A DNA stretch of 6,877 bases from Phycisphaerales bacterium UBA1910. Lineage in GTDB: Bacteria > Planctomycetota > Phycisphaerae > Phycisphaerales > UBA1924. Below are positions 4,665 through 6,877 of the stretch, piece by piece. The stretch lies in the NCBI GenBank assembly GCA_002337545.1, contig DDGE01000027.1, forward strand, positions 50,841-57,717, in the 5' to 3' direction. Each line of letters opens with the position of its first letter. Position 1 is the first letter of the stretch. A program made the translations under genes and the position numbers. The notes beneath the pieces were generated by a model that searched no databases, was not told the origin of the DNA, and was given only the letters and a program-made list of their open reading frames with translations.

Positions 4665-6584
4665 ATGCCCACCCAGAGCGACGCCTCAGACCAATCGAAT
4701 CCTTCGCTCCATAAACCCAACGCCGCCTCAGACAGCGGCTCCGATCTTCTCGCCTCCGCGAACGAGCGTTCGATGGCAAACTCGGAGTACTACTCGCCCA
4801 TACCGGACGGGTACAAGAAGGGCAACCACAAGTATGTTGTCATCCTCGGCACCGTTATGTCGGGGCTCGGGAAGGGGATCTTCTCATCCTCGATGGCCAA
4901 GGTCCTCAAGGACAAGGGGCTCCGCGTCGCACCCATTAAGTGCGAGGGATACCTCAACATCGACTCGGGCACCCTGAACCCATACCGCCACGGCGAGGTC
5001 TTCGTGCTCGAAGACGGAACCGAGTGCGACATGGATCTGGGAACCTATGAGCGCATGCTCAACCAGAATCTGACGAAACGAAACTTTGTCACCTCGGGTC
5101 AGATCTACTCCGAGATCCTCGACCGTGAACGCCAAGGGGTATACCTCGGACGCGATGTCCAGATGATCCCCCATGTGACCGGCGAGGTAAAACGCAAACT
5201 CCGCGAGCTCGCCCTCAGAGGCGACGGCGAAGGCCCAGCGGATATCGTATTTGTTGAAGTCGGCGGCACGGTGGGTGACTACGAGAACGGGTTCTACATC
5301 GAAGCGCTCCGCGAACTCGCCTTCGAGGAAGGGCCCGGCTCGGTCTGTTTCGTCGCTCTCACATATGTCATCGAACCACGGGCACTGGGCGAACAGAAAT
5401 CCAAGGCCGCCCAGCTCGGGATCAAGCGACTCATGGAGTCGGGCATCCAGCCCCATCTCATCGCCTGCCGCGCCGAGAAACCGGCCGATCCCAAGGTGAT
5501 GGAAAAGATCGCGATGTTCTCGAATGTCCCGATGAACCGCGTCTTCTCGATGCACGATCGCGATTCGATCTACAAGATCCCAGACGAAATGCGTGCGGAG
5601 GGGCTCGATCGTGAGATCCTCTCGATCCTTGATCTGCACAACCGGGTCGATGCCCGCATGGAAGACGACATGCGCAAGCGATGGAGCACCTTCGTCGATG
5701 GTCTCGTCGCGCCGCGGTCAGAGAAAGTCCGTATCGCCATTACCGGCAAGTACGCCGAACTCATGGACGCTTACGCCTCGATCCAGAAGTCACTCGAGCA
5801 TTGCGGGGCCCATTTCCGCACCGAGATCGAACAGGACTGGATCGACACCACCAACATTACGGACGCGAATGTCGCCGGCCGTCTGAAAGACATCGATGCG
5901 GTCATTGTCCCCGGGGGCTTCGGTTCACGAGGCGTCGAGGGCAAGATCTCAGTGGTGAAACACGCCCGAGAGACCGGCTTGCCTTACCTCGGTATCTGTC
6001 TCGGTTTCCAGGTCGCGGTCATCGAGTTTGCCCGCAATGTGCTCGGAATCAAGGATGCCTACTCAACAGAGTTTGACCCGATGTGCGGCTCGCCCCTGAT
6101 CTCTGAACTCCCTGAGCAGAAGAAAATCGAAGGCCTTGGCGGAACCATGCGTCTTGGGGCCCAGGATGTCCGGATCAAACAGGACACCCTCGCGCAGTTC
6201 CTCGCCGGCGGGAAAACCGCCATCCACGAGCGATTCCGTCACCGCTACGAAGTCGATCCGGGCTTTATCACCCAACTCGAGGCAGGCGGGCTTATCTTCT
6301 CGGGGCGTCACCCCGAACAGCCCATCATGCAGATCCTCGAACTCCCGAGCGAGGGCGACGAGGACACCATCACGCATCCCTACTTCATCGGTGCCCAGTT
6401 CCATCCGGAACTCACTTCACGCCCGCTCACCCCACAGCCGATGTTCATGGGACTCGTCGCCGCAGCATTGGCCCACCAATACAAGAGCGATGAGACCGTA
6501 TGGAAAAAGCTGTTCAACAAGAACCCCGCATTGCGGACCTGGCTGTACCACAAGAACGGGTCGCCTCAGAAATCAGCCCATTGA
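4665..6584 (+). CDS. pyrG: CTP synthase (glutamine-hydrolysing), divergent form with extra ends
   Basis: Makes CTP from UTP, ATP and glutamine, the last step of de novo cytidine nucleotide synthesis; cytoplasmic. Numbering is from the ATG at 4665 (639 residues; E. coli PyrG has 545). Residues 1-55 are an extra N-terminus, the first 36 low in complexity and Ser/Asp/Asn-rich. The synthetase domain follows, with the P-loop GTVMSGLGKG (62-71, K70), HGEVFVLEDG, the metal aspartate D124 in DMDLGTYER, and E198 in VEVGGTVGD. The C-terminal class I glutamine amidotransferase domain shows PGGFGSRGVEGK (416-427), the nucleophile C445 in GICLGFQ, and FHPE (H580, E582). A Trp/Lys/Asn-rich tail of about 32 residues follows the usual end. 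Unusual: the UTP-site block KTKPTQ of E. coli reads KSKAAQ (245-250), KLDPY reads KCEGY (92-96), and the lysine equivalent to E. coli K223 is H297. The catalytic sets are kept, so CTP synthesis is still the best call. A start at the ATG 4773 (603 residues) is possible; strong third-position GC before it favours 4665. Confidence 0.93.
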   Translation: MPTQSDASDQSNPSLHKPNAASDSGSDLLASANERSMANSEYYSPIPDGYKKGNHKYVVILGTVMSGLGKGIFSSSMAKVLKDKGLRVAPIKCEGYLNIDSGTLNPYRHGEVFVLEDGTECDMDLGTYERMLNQNLTKRNFVTSGQIYSEILDRERQGVYLGRDVQMIPHVTGEVKRKLRELALRGDGEGPADIVFVEVGGTVGDYENGFYIEALRELAFEEGPGSVCFVALTYVIEPRALGEQKSKAAQLGIKRLMESGIQPHLIACRAEKPADPKVMEKIAMFSNVPMNRVFSMHDRDSIYKIPDEMRAEGLDREILSILDLHNRVDARMEDDMRKRWSTFVDGLVAPRSEKVRIAITGKYAELMDAYASIQKSLEHCGAHFRTEIEQDWIDTTNITDANVAGRLKDIDAVIVPGGFGSRGVEGKISVVKHARETGLPYLGICLGFQVAVIEFARNVLGIKDAYSTEFDPMCGSPLISELPEQKKIEGLGGTMRLGAQDVRIKQDTLAQFLAGGKTAIHERFRHRYEVDPGFITQLEAGGLIFSGRHPEQPIMQILELPSEGDEDTITHPYFIGAQFHPELTSRPLTPQPMFMGLVAAALAHQYKSDETVWKKLFNKNPALRTWLYHKNGSPQKSAH

Positions 6585-6877
6585 TCCGCTTGTTTCAGCA
6601 GCTCAACCGAGTCTCTGAGTATCAACGCACTCAATAAATCGGGCTTTCCAAAGTTGATGCACGCGTTGTGAAGCAGTGTCTGTGCATGAAGATCTGCGGT
6701 CTGCGCAACGGTCTCGTCCAATTCGGCAATCGCGAGTTCTACGAAGACTGGCAGACCCCATGGGCGATTGATCGCGTTGTCCGGCTGAAGTTCATCGATA
6801 TGCCAGCGTGCCGCGTTCATCGCCCGCTCGCACAACTCACGATCCTTCTCACGCAACGCCACTGTCCAGAACGCCTG
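6566..6877 (-). CDS. C-terminal part of an unknown protein, cut by the window edge
   Basis: 103 codons are visible and the frame is still open at the right edge, so the true start lies outside; a GTG at 6862 is internal and not a convincing start, since the codons before it (Gln-Ala-Phe-Trp-Thr) read on smoothly. I do not recognise the family. The visible part is mainly helical and rich in Ala, Leu, Asp and Glu, with a Trp-containing segment (RWHIDELQPDN, then NRPWGLPVF) and a final acidic, Trp-containing end. The helix pattern could fit an all-alpha repeat or toroid domain, but that is a guess. Its stop codon lies inside the last codons of pyrG: the two genes converge and overlap by 19 bp, and no terminator hairpin is visible between them. 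Confidence 0.7.
   Translation of the reverse strand, partial: QAFWTVALREKDRELCERAMNAARWHIDELQPDNAINRPWGLPVFVELAIAELDETVAQTADLHAQTLLHNACINFGKPDLLSALILRDSVELLKQADQWADF

Noticed and set aside
4722..4739. Small hairpin GCCGC / GCGGC at the start of pyrG as a possible attenuator
   Set aside because: Only 5 bp with an 8-nt loop and no T-run; likely chance within Ser/Ala/Gly codons.
4884..5639. 251-codon minus-strand open frame opposite pyrG
   Set aside because: Antisense to the conserved synthetase core of pyrG; the product has no recognisable motif and there is no ribosome site or promoter. It is a mirror of third-position GC bias.
6585..6877. Possible non-coding RNA or terminator after pyrG
   Set aside because: The stretch is fully accounted for by the open minus-strand frame, and no strong hairpin is visible near the pyrG stop.

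Overview
The window is an ordinary-looking housekeeping stretch of a bacterial chromosome, moderately GC-rich (high 50s percent by eye), with six complete genes and one gene cut by the right edge. I see no rRNA, tRNA, CRISPR array, insertion sequence, prophage or integrase. The gene set (KDO activation, so an LPS-type envelope, beside a divergent CTP synthase), the kdsB-pyrG adjacency also known from Chlamydia, and the Asn/Asp-rich TPR protein suggest the PVC group. A planctomycete, perhaps Phycisphaerae-like, is my best guess, but this is inference and no marker in the window proves it.

Layout: positions 1-133 hold nothing I can name. Positions 134-2234 are a minus-strand operon read right to left: def (peptide deformylase), fmt (methionyl-tRNA formyltransferase) and a small HExxH protein of unknown function. 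The def-fmt gap is 17 bp, and fmt and the HExxH gene share an ATGA stop/start overlap. Positions 2235-2353 are a 119-bp divergent promoter region with a near-perfect palindrome. Positions 2354-4608 are a plus-strand pair, a cytoplasmic TPR protein followed 2 bp later by kdsB (CMP-KDO synthetase). After a 56-bp gap with a recognisable promoter comes pyrG (CTP synthase) at 4665-6584. From 6566 a convergent minus-strand gene of unknown function runs off the right edge; its 3' end overlaps pyrG by 19 bp.

How the genes fit together: Fmt formylates the initiator Met-tRNA and Def removes the formyl group from the finished nascent chain, so these two form the classic formyl-Met cycle; the third gene is translationally coupled to them. 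On the other side, PyrG makes CTP and KdsB spends CTP to activate KDO for lipopolysaccharide, so they share a metabolite.

The points most worth a second look are the non-canonical UTP-site residues and terminal extensions of PyrG, the -10 boxes placed 5-6 bp before the def and pyrG start codons (suggesting leaderless mRNAs), the palindrome in front of the TPR gene, the coupled HExxH protein, and a strong excess of GATC. I did not find a convincing new multi-gene system.
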